From RGIG7213 sp045540335 (GTDB lineage: Bacteria > Bacillota > Clostridia > Oscillospirales > CAG-272): 64,000 bases of DNA. Location: NCBI GenBank assembly GCA_045540335.1, contig JAZQHC010000005.1, forward strand, positions 1 to 64,000, written 5' to 3'. Position numbers and translations under genes: made by a program. The notes under the pieces are model-generated. The model searched no databases. It saw only the letters and a program-made list of their open reading frames with translations, and was not told the DNA's origin. Below are positions 53,323 to 63,110 of the stretch, in pieces (the stretch's first letter is position 1; each line of letters begins with the position of its first letter).

Positions 53323-54324
53323 ATGAAAGAAATAAAAGTAAAGTCATTAAAGCCTTATTCCGTTTTGATAGACCGCGGAATAATGGAAAAAACCTCGCAA
53401 CTGTGTGCAGACCTTTTAGACGGTAAAAAGGTTGCCGTTATAACAGACGACGTTGTTGATGGGCTGTACTTTGAAAAAATAAATATAAAAAACGCATATA
53501 AATTCGTTTTTCCGAACGGCGAAGAATCAAAAAATGTAAATACGCTGTCTGATATTTTGGAATTTCTTGCCGAAAACAACTTCACCAGAAGTGATATTAT
53601 CGTTGCCTTGGGCGGCGGCGTGGTAGGCGATATTGCAGGCTTTGCCGCGGCAGTTTATATGCGCGGTATAGATTATATCCAGATACCAACCACCTTGCTT
53701 GCAATGGTTGACAGCAGCGTTGGCGGCAAATGCGCCGCAGACCTTAAAGCGGGTAAAAATCTTGCAGGTGCGTTTCACCAGCCCAAAAGGGTAATATGCG
53801 ACGTTAACGCATTGCAAACCTTACCAAGCGATATGTACAAGGCAGGTATGGCAGAGGTTATCAAATATGCGGCGTTGGCAAAAATAGACCTTACAAGGGA
53901 TATACTTGACGTAGTTGGGGATTGCGTTGCCGTGAAGGCGGATATCGTAAACGAAGACGAATTTGATACGGGCAGGCGTCAATTGCTTAATTTCGGCCAT
54001 ACGGTCGCACACGGCATAGAAGCACTGTCTGATTATACTGTACCGCACGGCTTTGCCGTTGCCGGCGGCATGGGGATAATTGCAAGGGCCTGTGTGAAGC
54101 ACGGCTTCTGCACACAGCAAACGGCAGATGAAATAATAAGCCTTTTGGATAAAAACGGATTGCCGACGAATACGGATTTTTCGTATAAAGATATTGCCGC
54201 CATTGCCATGCGCGATAAGAAAGCAAAGGGGCAAACGCTTACCTTGGTGCTTGTGCGCGAAATGGGCGAGTGTTTTTTGTATAACATAGATAAAAAGGAC
54301 TTTGCGGATTTCATATCCGTATAA
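53323..54324 (+). CDS. aroB: 3-Dehydroquinate synthase
   Basis: A 333-residue AroB. Motifs are GGGVVGDIAGFAAAVYMRG, PTTLLAMVDSSVGGK and NFGHTVAHGIEAL with the zinc-binding His. It performs the second step of the shikimate pathway, using NAD and a metal. AAGGATA lies before the start; the gap to aroA is 4 bp. Confidence 0.96.
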   Translation: MKEIKVKSLKPYSVLIDRGIMEKTSQLCADLLDGKKVAVITDDVVDGLYFEKINIKNAYKFVFPNGEESKNVNTLSDILEFLAENNFTRSDIIVALGGGVVGDIAGFAAAVYMRGIDYIQIPTTLLAMVDSSVGGKCAADLKAGKNLAGAFHQPKRVICDVNALQTLPSDMYKAGMAEVIKYAALAKIDLTRDILDVVGDCVAVKADIVNEDEFDTGRRQLLNFGHTVAHGIEALSDYTVPHGFAVAGGMGIIARACVKHGFCTQQTADEIISLLDKNGLPTNTDFSYKDIAAIAMRDKKAKGQTLTLVLVREMGECFLYNIDKKDFADFISV

Positions 54325-54328
54325 AAGA

Positions 54329-55576
54329 ATGAAAATAATAATACAACCTAAAAAAATACACGGCACTATTCAGGCAGTGCCGTCTAAATCGCACGCGCAC
54401 AGGGCGCTTATATGCGCGGCACTGTGCGAAAAGGGCGACGATACTGTTATCAATATATCATCCTGCGGGGAGGATATTGATGCTACGATATCGGTTTTAA
54501 AAGCCTTGGGCGTGTGCCGAATAACGGAAAACGGCAGCGTTACCGTACACCCTACGGGTGCGTGTGTAAACGGCAACGAGGTTAACTGCCGCGAAAGCGG
54601 TTCTACGTTAAGATTTATGCTTCCCGTTATTGCGGCACTTGGCGCAAAGGTAAATGTAAACGGCTACGGCCGTTTACCGTATAGGCCGATAGGCGAGCTT
54701 CTTGGGCAGCTTCGCGCACACGGGGGCGAATTTTCTGCAGAAAAATTACCGTTGGATACAAGCGGCAAGCTTGAAGGCGGCGATTACTATTTCGATGGCA
54801 ACATAAGCTCGCAATACATAACGGGCGTATTGCTTGCCGCACCGTTAACAGGGCAAGAATGCAGAATACATATAAACGGAAGGCTGCAGTCAAAGCCGTA
54901 CGTTGACCTTACCGTAAAGGTAATGCGCGATTTCGGCATCAACGTTCAATTCGAAGAAAACGTTTTTACGGTGCAAAAGGGCACGTACAGATCGCCTAGA
55001 AGCTACGCGGTAGAGGGCGACTGGTCAAACGCGGCGTTCTGGCTTTGCATGGGCGTGGGCGTTAGCGGCTTGCAGGCGCAGTCGTTTCAAGGTGATTGTG
55101 CCATGATAGATATACTTCGCAGCGCAGGGGCAGACGTGAAGTGTGAAAGCGGCGTTATTTATCCGCATTTTTCAAGATTGAACGGATTCACCATGAATGC
55201 GGAAAATACGCCCGATATCGTTCCGCCGCTGGCAGTAGCCGCGGCAACTGCAAACGGTACTACCGTTATTACCGGTGCGGAAAGATTGAAAATAAAAGAA
55301 AGCGACCGTTTGAAATCCGTTTACGATATGCTTTGTGCCCTCGGCGCAGATTGTGAATTGAAGGATGACGGATTCGTTATCCACGGTAAAAAAATGCTTA
55401 AAGGCGGCGTTGTAGATGCGTGTAACGACCACCGTATTGCAATGTCTGCCGCGGTGGCATCAGCGCATTGCGAAAGTGCAGTTACCGTTATCGGGGCAGA
55501 GGCTGTAAGTAAATCATACCGCGATTTTTGGGTAGATCTTGAAAAATTAGGGGGTGCGACAGATGAAATTCGGTGA
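54329..55576 (+). CDS. aroA: 3-Phosphoshikimate 1-carboxyvinyltransferase (EPSP synthase)
   Basis: A 415-residue EPSP synthase with the SKSHAHRALI block near the N-terminus (the usual Ser-Lys-Ser-x-x-Arg has His inserted as SHAHR), NCRESGSTLRFMLP, GNISSQYITG, KESDRLKSV and CNDHRIAMS. It joins PEP to shikimate-3-phosphate. The end overlaps aroC by 14 bp. The ATG at 54329 is chosen because it gives the family N-terminus. Confidence 0.95.
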   Translation: MKIIIQPKKIHGTIQAVPSKSHAHRALICAALCEKGDDTVINISSCGEDIDATISVLKALGVCRITENGSVTVHPTGACVNGNEVNCRESGSTLRFMLPVIAALGAKVNVNGYGRLPYRPIGELLGQLRAHGGEFSAEKLPLDTSGKLEGGDYYFDGNISSQYITGVLLAAPLTGQECRIHINGRLQSKPYVDLTVKVMRDFGINVQFEENVFTVQKGTYRSPRSYAVEGDWSNAAFWLCMGVGVSGLQAQSFQGDCAMIDILRSAGADVKCESGVIYPHFSRLNGFTMNAENTPDIVPPLAVAAATANGTTVITGAERLKIKESDRLKSVYDMLCALGADCELKDDGFVIHGKKMLKGGVVDACNDHRIAMSAAVASAHCESAVTVIGAEAVSKSYRDFWVDLEKLGGATDEIR

Positions 55577-56549
55577 AAATCTTCAGCTTGAAATTTACGG
55601 CGCATCACATTTCGAACAGCTTGACGTTATTCTTAAAAACATTCCTCAAGGCCATAAAATAGATATGGATGAGGTGCTTGGATTTATGGCACGCCGCGCA
55701 CCGGGAAAAGACCCGTACTCTACCCCAAGGCTTGAAAAGGACCTGCCTATAATAACGCAGGGGATTGAAAACGGCGTTACTACGGGCGAGGATATCATAG
55801 CGTATATCAAAAACGAAAACCGCCATTCAACAGATTATTCTTCCATCAGATATACCCCGCGCCCCGGCCATGCGGATTATACCGCGTTTTTAAAGTACGG
55901 TAAGGATTACGACCCCGTAGGCGGCGGTGCATTTTCGGGAAGAATGACCGCACCGTTGTGCTTTGCGGGTGCAGTTTGTATGCAAATATTGAAAAAGCAA
56001 GGCGTTTCAATATCTGCGCGTGCAATTATGATAGGCGGCGTTACCGAAAGCGAGGTTGCCATGAAGGAACGTATTCTTCAAGCAAAAGCACAGGGCGACA
56101 GCGTGGGCGGTATCGTTGAATGTACGGTTAAAGGCTTTAAAGGCGGTATCGGCGGCCCTATGTGGGAAGGTATCGAGTGTAAGATATCCCAATGCGTATT
56201 CGGTATTCCTGCCGTAAAGGGCATTCAATTTGGCGCGGGGTTTGAAAGTGCGTCAATGACGGGCAGCGAAAATAACGATGCATTTATATGCAAAAACGGA
56301 AAAATATCAACCGAAACCAATAATTGCGGCGGTATTCTCGGCGGTATAAGTACGGGTGGCGATATTGTGTTTACAACCGCATTCAAGCCAACGCCTTCTA
56401 TCGGCGTGGTGCAGAAAACGGTAGATATTCGAACTAATGAACAGGTGCAGATAACCGTTCCCGGTAGGCACGACCCGTGCGTGGTATTGCGCGCCGTTCC
56501 ATGTGTTGAGGCCGCGTGCGCGGTTGCACTGCTTGACATGGCATTGTAA
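55563..56549 (+). CDS. aroC: Chorismate synthase (divergent clostridial type)
   Basis: A 328-residue chorismate synthase, shorter than the usual 350-390. The N-terminal His is kept in IYGASHFEQ, where most enzymes have GESHG. The RPGHADYT block and GRHDPCVVLRAVPCVEAA are intact, but the GGGRSSARETA motif reads GGGAFSGRMTAPLC. I believe that variant is a known clade in Clostridia. It makes chorismate with reduced FMN. GGGGGTG precedes the ATG. Confidence 0.92.
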   Translation: MKFGENLQLEIYGASHFEQLDVILKNIPQGHKIDMDEVLGFMARRAPGKDPYSTPRLEKDLPIITQGIENGVTTGEDIIAYIKNENRHSTDYSSIRYTPRPGHADYTAFLKYGKDYDPVGGGAFSGRMTAPLCFAGAVCMQILKKQGVSISARAIMIGGVTESEVAMKERILQAKAQGDSVGGIVECTVKGFKGGIGGPMWEGIECKISQCVFGIPAVKGIQFGAGFESASMTGSENNDAFICKNGKISTETNNCGGILGGISTGGDIVFTTAFKPTPSIGVVQKTVDIRTNEQVQITVPGRHDPCVVLRAVPCVEAACAVALLDMAL

Positions 56550-56635
56550 AATTTGTGCATTTTGCCTTATACCTGACGATATATTGCGCTTTTTTGAAAA
56601 AGTTGTATAAAAAAGAAAAAATATTCAAAAAACTA

Positions 56636-56663
56636 TTGACATTATACATTTTGGGTGTATAAT
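56636..56663 (+). promoter_or_regulatory. Promoter of the arginine operon
   Basis: TTGACA (56636-56641) and TATAAT (56658-56663) with a 16-bp spacer, 75 bp upstream of argG. The preceding 86 bp after aroC shows no convincing terminator. Confidence 0.8.
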
Positions 56664-56666
56664 AAC

Positions 56667-56697
56667 GGTATAATTATTCATTGTGAATGAATATTCA
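56667..56697 (+). promoter_or_regulatory. Two tandem ARG boxes (ArgR operator)
   Basis: Two 14-bp sites of the form TGAATnnnnATTCA. The downstream one (56684-56697) is a perfect match; the upstream one (56667-56680) matches 8 of 10 fixed positions. They are separated by exactly 3 bp, the classic ArgR layout. They begin 4 bp after the -10 and cover the likely start of transcription, so arginine-bound ArgR should repress the operon. Confidence 0.8.
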
Positions 56698-56738
56698 AAT
56701 TGTTTAAAATTATTGATCATAAAAGGAGAATTTTTAAA

Positions 56739-57965
56739 ATGGCAAAGAAAGAAATCAAAAAAATCGCGCTTGCATATTCAGGCGGTCTTGACACATCAAT
56801 CATCATTCCGTGGCTGAAGGAAACGTATCCCGGATGCGAGGTTATTGCTATATCTGCAGACGTAGGCCAAGGTACAGAGCTTGACGGCCTTGAAGAAAAA
56901 GCAATCAAAACGGGTGCTTCCAAGCTTTACATTGAAGACCTTAAAGAAGAATTTATCACAGATTACATATATCCTACGATGAAAGCGGGCGCAGTATATG
57001 AAGGCGAATACCTTCTCGGCACGTCTTTTGCACGTCCTATCATCGCAAAGAGGATAGTAGAAATAGCAAAAGCAGAGGGCTGCGACTCTATCTGCCACGG
57101 CTGCACGGGTAAGGGTAACGACCAGGTTCGTTTCGAGCTTACTATCAAAGCTTTTGCACCTGAAATGAATATTATTGCGCCTTGGCGCGTTTGGGATATC
57201 AAATCCCGTGATGAAGAGATCGATTATGCAGAAGCGCATAACGTTCCGCTTAAGATCAACCGCGAAACAAACTACTCTAAAGATAAAAACCTTTGGCATC
57301 TTTCACACGAAGGGCTTGACCTTGAAAATCCCGCAAACGAACCCCAATACAACAAACCCGGCTTCCTTGAATTGGGTATCTCGCCCGAACAAGCACCCGA
57401 CGAACCTACGTACGTAACGCTTGATTTCGAAAAGGGTATCCCCACCGCGTTGAACGGCGAAAAGCTTTCCCCCGTTGCAATGCTTGAAAAATTGAATAAG
57501 CTTGGCGGCGAAAACGGCATCGGTTTGGTTGATATCGTTGAAAACCGTCTTGTAGGTATGAAGAGCAGGGGCGTTTACGAAACACCCGGCGGAACTATCC
57601 TTTACCGCGCACACAAGGTTTTGGAAACACTTACGCTTGACCGCGAAACTACTCACTATAAAGAGCTTATTGCGGCTAAATATGCAGAAATCGTTTACTA
57701 CGGCCAATGGTTTACACCCTTGCGTGAAGCACTTGATGCATTCGTAGAAGAAACACAGAAAACCGTTACGGGTACTGTAAAGCTTAAGCTTTATAAAGGC
57801 AACCTTATCAATGCAGGCGTTACTTCGCCGTATTCCTTGTACGATGAAGAGATTGCAACCTTCGACGAAGACGAAGTTTATAACCAATACGATGCAGAAG
57901 GCTTCATAAACTTGTTTGGTTTGCCCTTAAAAGTTAAAGCAATGGTTGACAAAAAGAATAAATAA
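56739..57965 (+). CDS. argG: Argininosuccinate synthase
   Basis: A 408-residue ArgG. The ATP-binding motif LAYSGGLDTSIII is near the N-terminus, followed by GCTGKGNDQVRFEL and the substrate-binding DKNLWHLSHEG. It condenses citrulline and aspartate. AAAGGAGA at nine bases supports the ATG at 56739. First gene of the arginine operon, suggesting strongest expression. Confidence 0.96.
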   Translation: MAKKEIKKIALAYSGGLDTSIIIPWLKETYPGCEVIAISADVGQGTELDGLEEKAIKTGASKLYIEDLKEEFITDYIYPTMKAGAVYEGEYLLGTSFARPIIAKRIVEIAKAEGCDSICHGCTGKGNDQVRFELTIKAFAPEMNIIAPWRVWDIKSRDEEIDYAEAHNVPLKINRETNYSKDKNLWHLSHEGLDLENPANEPQYNKPGFLELGISPEQAPDEPTYVTLDFEKGIPTALNGEKLSPVAMLEKLNKLGGENGIGLVDIVENRLVGMKSRGVYETPGGTILYRAHKVLETLTLDRETTHYKELIAAKYAEIVYYGQWFTPLREALDAFVEETQKTVTGTVKLKLYKGNLINAGVTSPYSLYDEEIATFDEDEVYNQYDAEGFINLFGLPLKVKAMVDKKNK

Positions 57966-57966
57966 G

Positions 57967-58911
57967 ATGTATAATATATTTATAGATGGTTCTGTAGGTA
58001 CGACGGGGTTGCGAATCGCATCCCGTCTTGCCGAAAGAAGCGACATAAACCTTATAACTATCCCCGAAGAGTTAAGGAAAAACAACGACGCCCGCGCAGA
58101 AAGAATAAACGCATCAGACGTTACGTTTCTGTGCTTGCCGGATGCCGCCGCTAAAGAAGCGGTAGCGCTTTGTACAAGCCCGCACACGGTTATAATTGAT
58201 GCTTCAACGGCACACCGTACGGCAGAAGGCTGGGCGTACGGCTTTCCCGAGCTTGGCGAGGATTTTAAACAAAAAATCATAAACGGTAAAAGAATAGCAA
58301 ATCCCGGTTGCCATGCATCAGGCTTCGTATCTATCGTTTACCCCTTGGTCAAGGGTGGATTTATACCTAAAGATTATCCGTTATGCTGCCATTCGATAAC
58401 AGGGTATAGCGGCGGCGGAAAGGGAATGATAGCATCATATGAGGATACCCAAAGAGAAGAAAAGTATTCTTCGCCCGCACAATACGCGCTTTCGGCACAT
58501 CACAAGCATTTGCCCGAAATGCAGGCTATTTGCGGTTTGCAGGCAGCGCCTTGCTTTAACCCTATCGTGGGCGATTTTTACAGCGGTATGGCAGTTACCG
58601 TTCCGTTGCATAAGGCACTTATGTCCAAAAAAGCAACGGTTGAAGAATTGCATAAATATTTTTCGGAATATTACGGTGATTCAAAATTGATATCCGTTAT
58701 GCCCCTTTGCGAAAAAGGCACAGAAGACGGATTTTTATACGCAAACGCGTTATCAGGCAAAGACAGTATGCAGTTGATAATAAGCGGATGCGACGACCGA
58801 CCGCAGATATGCGCGCTTTTCTGCAATCTTGGCAAAGGCGCATCGGGTGCGGCGATACAAAATATGAACCTCGTTTTGGGAACGGATGAATGTTCCGGCT
58901 TGGTTCTGTAA
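57967..58911 (+). CDS. argC: N-acetyl-gamma-glutamyl-phosphate reductase (short type)
   Basis: A 314-residue type 2 ArgC, with GSVGTTGLRI as nucleotide loop, DASTAHRT, the active-site Cys in NPGCHASG and HHKHLPEM. It reduces N-acetylglutamyl phosphate to the semialdehyde. The ATG lies one base after the argG stop. Confidence 0.94.
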   Translation: MYNIFIDGSVGTTGLRIASRLAERSDINLITIPEELRKNNDARAERINASDVTFLCLPDAAAKEAVALCTSPHTVIIDASTAHRTAEGWAYGFPELGEDFKQKIINGKRIANPGCHASGFVSIVYPLVKGGFIPKDYPLCCHSITGYSGGGKGMIASYEDTQREEKYSSPAQYALSAHHKHLPEMQAICGLQAAPCFNPIVGDFYSGMAVTVPLHKALMSKKATVEELHKYFSEYYGDSKLISVMPLCEKGTEDGFLYANALSGKDSMQLIISGCDDRPQICALFCNLGKGASGAAIQNMNLVLGTDECSGLVL

Positions 58912-58927
58912 GAAAGTGAGAATCCAC

Positions 58928-60142
58928 ATGAAATATATATCCGGCGGCGTTTGCGCCGCCACCGGCTTCAAAGCTGCCGGAATACATTGCGGAATAAGAA
59001 AAAACAAAGATAAAAAAGATCTCGCGTTGATCGTAAGCGACGTGAAAGCATCTGCCGCGGCAGTTTACACGCAAAACCTTGTAAAGGGTGCACCTATCAA
59101 GGTTACTAAGAAAAATCTTTCAAACGGTGTTGCACAGGCTGTTATATGCAACAGCGGCAACGCCAATACCTGTAACGCAGACGGCGTGCAGATCGCAGAA
59201 AAAATGTGCGAAATGACGCAGCAGTACACGGGTATTCCAAGCGAAGACGTTATAGTTGCCTCAACGGGCGTTATCGGACAGCCCCTGTCAACAGAGCCTA
59301 TGGAAAAAGCAATGCCCGAGCTTACAAGCCTTCTTTCCGAAAACGGCAGTACAGATGCCGCGCACGCTATCATGACGACTGACGTTGCGCTTAAAGAAGT
59401 TGCGGTAGAATTTGAAATAGACGGTAAAGTATGCCATATGGGCGGCATTGCAAAGGGATCAGGTATGATACACCCCAACATGGCAACCATGCTGGTGTTC
59501 GTTACAACAGACGTTGCAATATCCCCCGAAATGCTTCAAAAGGCACTTTCTGCCGATGTATGCGACAGCTTTAATATGATAAGCGTAGATGGCGATACTT
59601 CGACAAACGATATGCTTTGCATTATGGCAAACGGTAAGGCGGGCAATGCCCCCATTACCGAACAAAATGCAAGCTATACCGTATTTGCAAAAGCGCTTGC
59701 CGCAGTTACGAAAAAGTTGTGCCGCGCCATAGCTAAAGACGGTGAAGGTGCAACAAAATTGATAGAATGTATCGTTGCGACCGCGCCCGATAGGGATTGT
59801 GCAAGAGGTGTTGCAAAATCCGTTATTTGCTCGTCGTTGGTAAAGGCGGCAATGTTCGGTGCGGATGCTAACTGGGGGCGCGTTCTTTGCGCTATCGGTT
59901 ATAGCGGCCAACCGGTTGACGTTGATAAAACAGACGTTTACTTTGCTTCGCGCAAGGGCGAGATCGCCGTTTGTAAAGACGGCGCAGGCGTTCCCTTTGA
60001 TGAAGATATTGCTAAGATCATTCTTTCGGAAGATGAAATACAGATATACGTTTGCCTTAACATGGGCATGGGTAATGCGACCGCATGGGGTTGCGACCTT
60101 ACGTACGATTACGTTAAGATAAACGGAGATTACAGAACATAA
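58928..60142 (+). CDS. argJ: Bifunctional ornithine acetyltransferase ArgJ
   Basis: A 404-residue ArgJ. The self-cleavage site is in AKGSGMIHPNMATML, with Thr187 expected to become the new N-terminal nucleophile. NSGNANTCN and GADANWGRVL are conserved blocks. It recycles the acetyl group from acetylornithine to glutamate. The next gene's ATG overlaps its stop by one base. Confidence 0.96.
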   Translation: MKYISGGVCAATGFKAAGIHCGIRKNKDKKDLALIVSDVKASAAAVYTQNLVKGAPIKVTKKNLSNGVAQAVICNSGNANTCNADGVQIAEKMCEMTQQYTGIPSEDVIVASTGVIGQPLSTEPMEKAMPELTSLLSENGSTDAAHAIMTTDVALKEVAVEFEIDGKVCHMGGIAKGSGMIHPNMATMLVFVTTDVAISPEMLQKALSADVCDSFNMISVDGDTSTNDMLCIMANGKAGNAPITEQNASYTVFAKALAAVTKKLCRAIAKDGEGATKLIECIVATAPDRDCARGVAKSVICSSLVKAAMFGADANWGRVLCAIGYSGQPVDVDKTDVYFASRKGEIAVCKDGAGVPFDEDIAKIILSEDEIQIYVCLNMGMGNATAWGCDLTYDYVKINGDYRT

Positions 60143-60993
60143 TGGATATAAATAACACCCAAAGGGCAGAGGTGCTTATCACCGCACTGCCCTATATAAA
60201 GGAATACTATAATAAAACCGTCGTTATAAAATACGGCGGTAACGCAATGATAAACGAAGATCTTAAAAAAGCCGTTATGGGCGATATAGTTTTGCTTTCG
60301 CTTATCGGCGTTAGGGTAGTGCTTGTGCACGGCGGCGGCCCTGAAATAACCGAAACGTTAAACAAAATGAATATGGAAAGCCGCTTTGTAAACGGTTTGC
60401 GCGTTACCGATGCGCCTACGGCACAGGTAGTGCAAATGGTTCTGGCAGGTAAAATAAACAAAAGCCTTGTTAACCTTATAGAAAATACGGGCGGTAAATC
60501 CATAGGTCTTTCGGGTATAGACGGGCATATGCTTCACGCAAAGCCCATCAGCGAAGAGCTTGGTTTTGCAGGCGAAATAACAGACGTGAATATAGACCCC
60601 ATAAAAGACGTGCTTGATAAGGGCTATATTCCCGTAGTTTCGACCATCGGCTGCGATACCGAAGGAAACGTGTATAATATAAATGCGGATACGGCAGCTT
60701 CAAAAATCGCATCTGCACTTAAAGCAACCAGCCTTGTTTCTATGACTGATATAAGCGGTATATTGAGGGATAAAGACGACCCCTCCTCACTTATACCCGT
60801 TATAAAAGCTTCAGAGGCGGATAAATTGTACGAGGAAGGCATAATTTCCGGCGGTATGATACCGAAGGTGCAATGCTGCGTTGATGCTGTGAAAAGCGGC
60901 GTTGAAAAGGTTTTCGTTATCGACGGCAGGGTGCCGCATTCAATAATCGTTGAAATGCTTACCGACGAAGGTATGGGAACGATGTTTGTTTAA
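60142..60993 (+). CDS. argB: N-acetylglutamate kinase
   Basis: A 283-residue ArgB: KYGGNAM near residue 32, VLVHGGGPEI, RVTD, and GGMIPKVQCCVDAV near the C-terminus. The N-terminal extension of about 20 residues is of the type found in arginine-sensitive hexameric kinases, so feedback inhibition is plausible. Confidence 0.96.
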   Translation: MDINNTQRAEVLITALPYIKEYYNKTVVIKYGGNAMINEDLKKAVMGDIVLLSLIGVRVVLVHGGGPEITETLNKMNMESRFVNGLRVTDAPTAQVVQMVLAGKINKSLVNLIENTGGKSIGLSGIDGHMLHAKPISEELGFAGEITDVNIDPIKDVLDKGYIPVVSTIGCDTEGNVYNINADTAASKIASALKATSLVSMTDISGILRDKDDPSSLIPVIKASEADKLYEEGIISGGMIPKVQCCVDAVKSGVEKVFVIDGRVPHSIIVEMLTDEGMGTMFV

Positions 60994-61006
60994 GAAGGAA
61001 AAACAA

Positions 61007-62167
61007 ATGAACATTATAGAAAATGATAAACAATACATAGCCGCAACATACGGCAGATTTCCCGTTGTTTTTGATAAAGCAAAGGGAAGCACCGTTTACG
61101 ATGTTGACGGCAAAGAATATATAGATATGGGCGCAGGCATTGCTACGACTGCCTTTGGCCATTGTGATGAAGAATACGTTAACGCCGTTACAGAACAGCT
61201 TAACAGTTACGCGCACGCATCGAATCTTTACTATACAACACCTCAGGTACGTTTGGCACAGCTTTTGTGCGAAAAAACGGGCATGAAAAAGGTGTTTTTT
61301 GCCAATTCAGGCGCAGAAGCCAACGAAGGAATGATAAAGGCGGCAAGAAAATATTCCTTCGATAAATACGGCAAAGACAGAAATAAGATCATTACGTTAA
61401 GAAACTCTTTCCACGGCAGAACGGTAACGACGCTTTCAGCTACGGGCCAAGACGTTTTTCACAACTATTTCTTCCCGTTTACCGAGGGGTTTGATTTTGC
61501 CCCCGCAAACGATATAGAAACAACTAAGGCGCTTTTGACTGATGATGTTTGTGCTGTTATGGTAGAGCTTGTTCAAGGCGAGGGCGGCGTTTTACCCCTT
61601 GATAAGGAATACGTAAACGAAATATATAAGCTTTGCGCGGAAAAAGATATACTTTTCTGCGTAGATGAGGTTCAAACGGGCAACGGCAGATGCGGTGCCC
61701 TTTACGCATATATGCGGTTTGATATCATGCCTGATATAATTTCAACTGCAAAGGGCCTTGGCGGCGGCTTGCCGATAGGTGCTGTTTTGCTTGGGCAAAA
61801 GGTTGAAAATACGCTTGGTGCTTCTACGCACGGCTCTACCTTTGGTGGAAACCCCGTGTGCGCGGCAGGTGCGTATAACGTAATATCCAGAATAGACGAT
61901 AAGCTTCTTGAAGACGTTGTGAAAAAAGGCGATTATATCGTATCACGTCTTAAGGAGTGCAGAAATACAGAATCGGTAAGCGGTATGGGGCTTCTTATAG
62001 GCGTGAAAACCGCCAAGGATTCTAAACAGCTTTGCCTTGATTGCATTGCAGACGGGGTTCTTCCACTCACCGCAAAAGACAAACTGCGCTTGACACCTCC
62101 CTTGAATATCTCGATGGAGGATCTGGCAAAGGCGATGGATATCATTTGTAAAAATATAGATAAGTAA
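61007..62167 (+). CDS. argD: Acetylornithine aminotransferase
   Basis: A 386-residue class III PLP aminotransferase: FANSGAEANEGMIKAAR, the Asp of FCVDEVQTGNGRCG, and the PLP lysine in STAKGLGGGLPIGA. It makes acetylornithine from the semialdehyde. AAGGAAAAA supports the ATG at 61007; an earlier in-frame ATG lies within argB. Confidence 0.94.
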   Translation: MNIIENDKQYIAATYGRFPVVFDKAKGSTVYDVDGKEYIDMGAGIATTAFGHCDEEYVNAVTEQLNSYAHASNLYYTTPQVRLAQLLCEKTGMKKVFFANSGAEANEGMIKAARKYSFDKYGKDRNKIITLRNSFHGRTVTTLSATGQDVFHNYFFPFTEGFDFAPANDIETTKALLTDDVCAVMVELVQGEGGVLPLDKEYVNEIYKLCAEKDILFCVDEVQTGNGRCGALYAYMRFDIMPDIISTAKGLGGGLPIGAVLLGQKVENTLGASTHGSTFGGNPVCAAGAYNVISRIDDKLLEDVVKKGDYIVSRLKECRNTESVSGMGLLIGVKTAKDSKQLCLDCIADGVLPLTAKDKLRLTPPLNISMEDLAKAMDIICKNIDK

Positions 62168-62180
62168 AGGAAAACCGAAT

Positions 62181-63083
62181 ATGAAACATTTACTTAAACT
62201 TTCCGATCTTACACCTGAAGAGTTTATGCAGATACTTGATCTTGCCGATAAACTTAAGTACGAGCGTAAGAACGGTATTCCACACAAGCTTCTTAAAGAT
62301 AAAACGCTTGGTATGATCTTCCGCAAATCCTCTACCAGAACGAGGGTATCGTTTGAGGTTGGTATGTACGAGCTTGGCGGTCAGGGGTTGTTTCTTTCCT
62401 CTAACGATCTGCAGATAGGCAGGGGCGAAGATACGGCAGATACCATACGCGTGCTTTCCAGATATCTTGACGGTATTATGATAAGAACCTTCGACCAAAG
62501 CGAGGTTGAAGAAATGGCTGCCGTTGGATCTATTCCGATAATAAACGGTCTTACAGACTATGCGCATCCTTGCCAGGTTCTTGCAGACCTTATGACCATA
62601 AGAGAATATAAAGGCGAGCTTAAGGGCAAAAAGCTGACGTTTATCGGTGACGGTAACAATATGGCAAATTCCCTTATAGTCGGCGGTATCAAATGCGGTA
62701 TGGAGGTTGCGATCGCTTGCCCTGAAAGCTACAAGCCCGATGCCGATATAATCAAATGGGCAGAAGAAAACGGCAAGTTTACCTGCACGCCCGATATAAT
62801 GAAGGCTGCCGCAGGGGCAGATGTTCTTTATACAGATGTTTGGGCTTCAATGGGGCAGGAAGGCGAAGCGGCGAAGCGCCGTGTTGCTTTCGAAGGCTAC
62901 CAGATCAATGCGGACGTTTGTAACGCCGCAAACGAGGGGGTTATGGTTCTTCACTGCTTGCCTGCACATAAAGGCGAAGAAATTACGGCAGACGTTTTCG
63001 AAGCGCATGCAAACGAAATTTTTGACGAGGCTGAAAACCGCTTGCACGCACAAAAGGCAGTTATGGTCCTGCTGATGCAGTAA
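62181..63083 (+). CDS. argF: Ornithine carbamoyltransferase
   Basis: A 300-residue OTCase: carbamoyl-phosphate loop FRKSSTRTRVSFEVG near residue 50, HPCQVLADLMT, GDGNNMANSL and HCLPAHKGEEI. It makes citrulline from ornithine and carbamoyl phosphate, using the product of the downstream carA/carB. Confidence 0.97.
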   Translation: MKHLLKLSDLTPEEFMQILDLADKLKYERKNGIPHKLLKDKTLGMIFRKSSTRTRVSFEVGMYELGGQGLFLSSNDLQIGRGEDTADTIRVLSRYLDGIMIRTFDQSEVEEMAAVGSIPIINGLTDYAHPCQVLADLMTIREYKGELKGKKLTFIGDGNNMANSLIVGGIKCGMEVAIACPESYKPDADIIKWAEENGKFTCTPDIMKAAAGADVLYTDVWASMGQEGEAAKRRVAFEGYQINADVCNAANEGVMVLHCLPAHKGEEITADVFEAHANEIFDEAENRLHAQKAVMVLLMQ

Positions 63084-63110
63084 AACTCCGAAAGAAAGGG
63101 TTTGATATAT

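Noticed and set aside
55563..56549. Inactive chorismate synthase
   Set aside because: Several canonical motifs differ, but the active His and the substrate-binding blocks remain, the variant motif appears to be a known clade in Clostridia, and the gene sits in an intact aro block.
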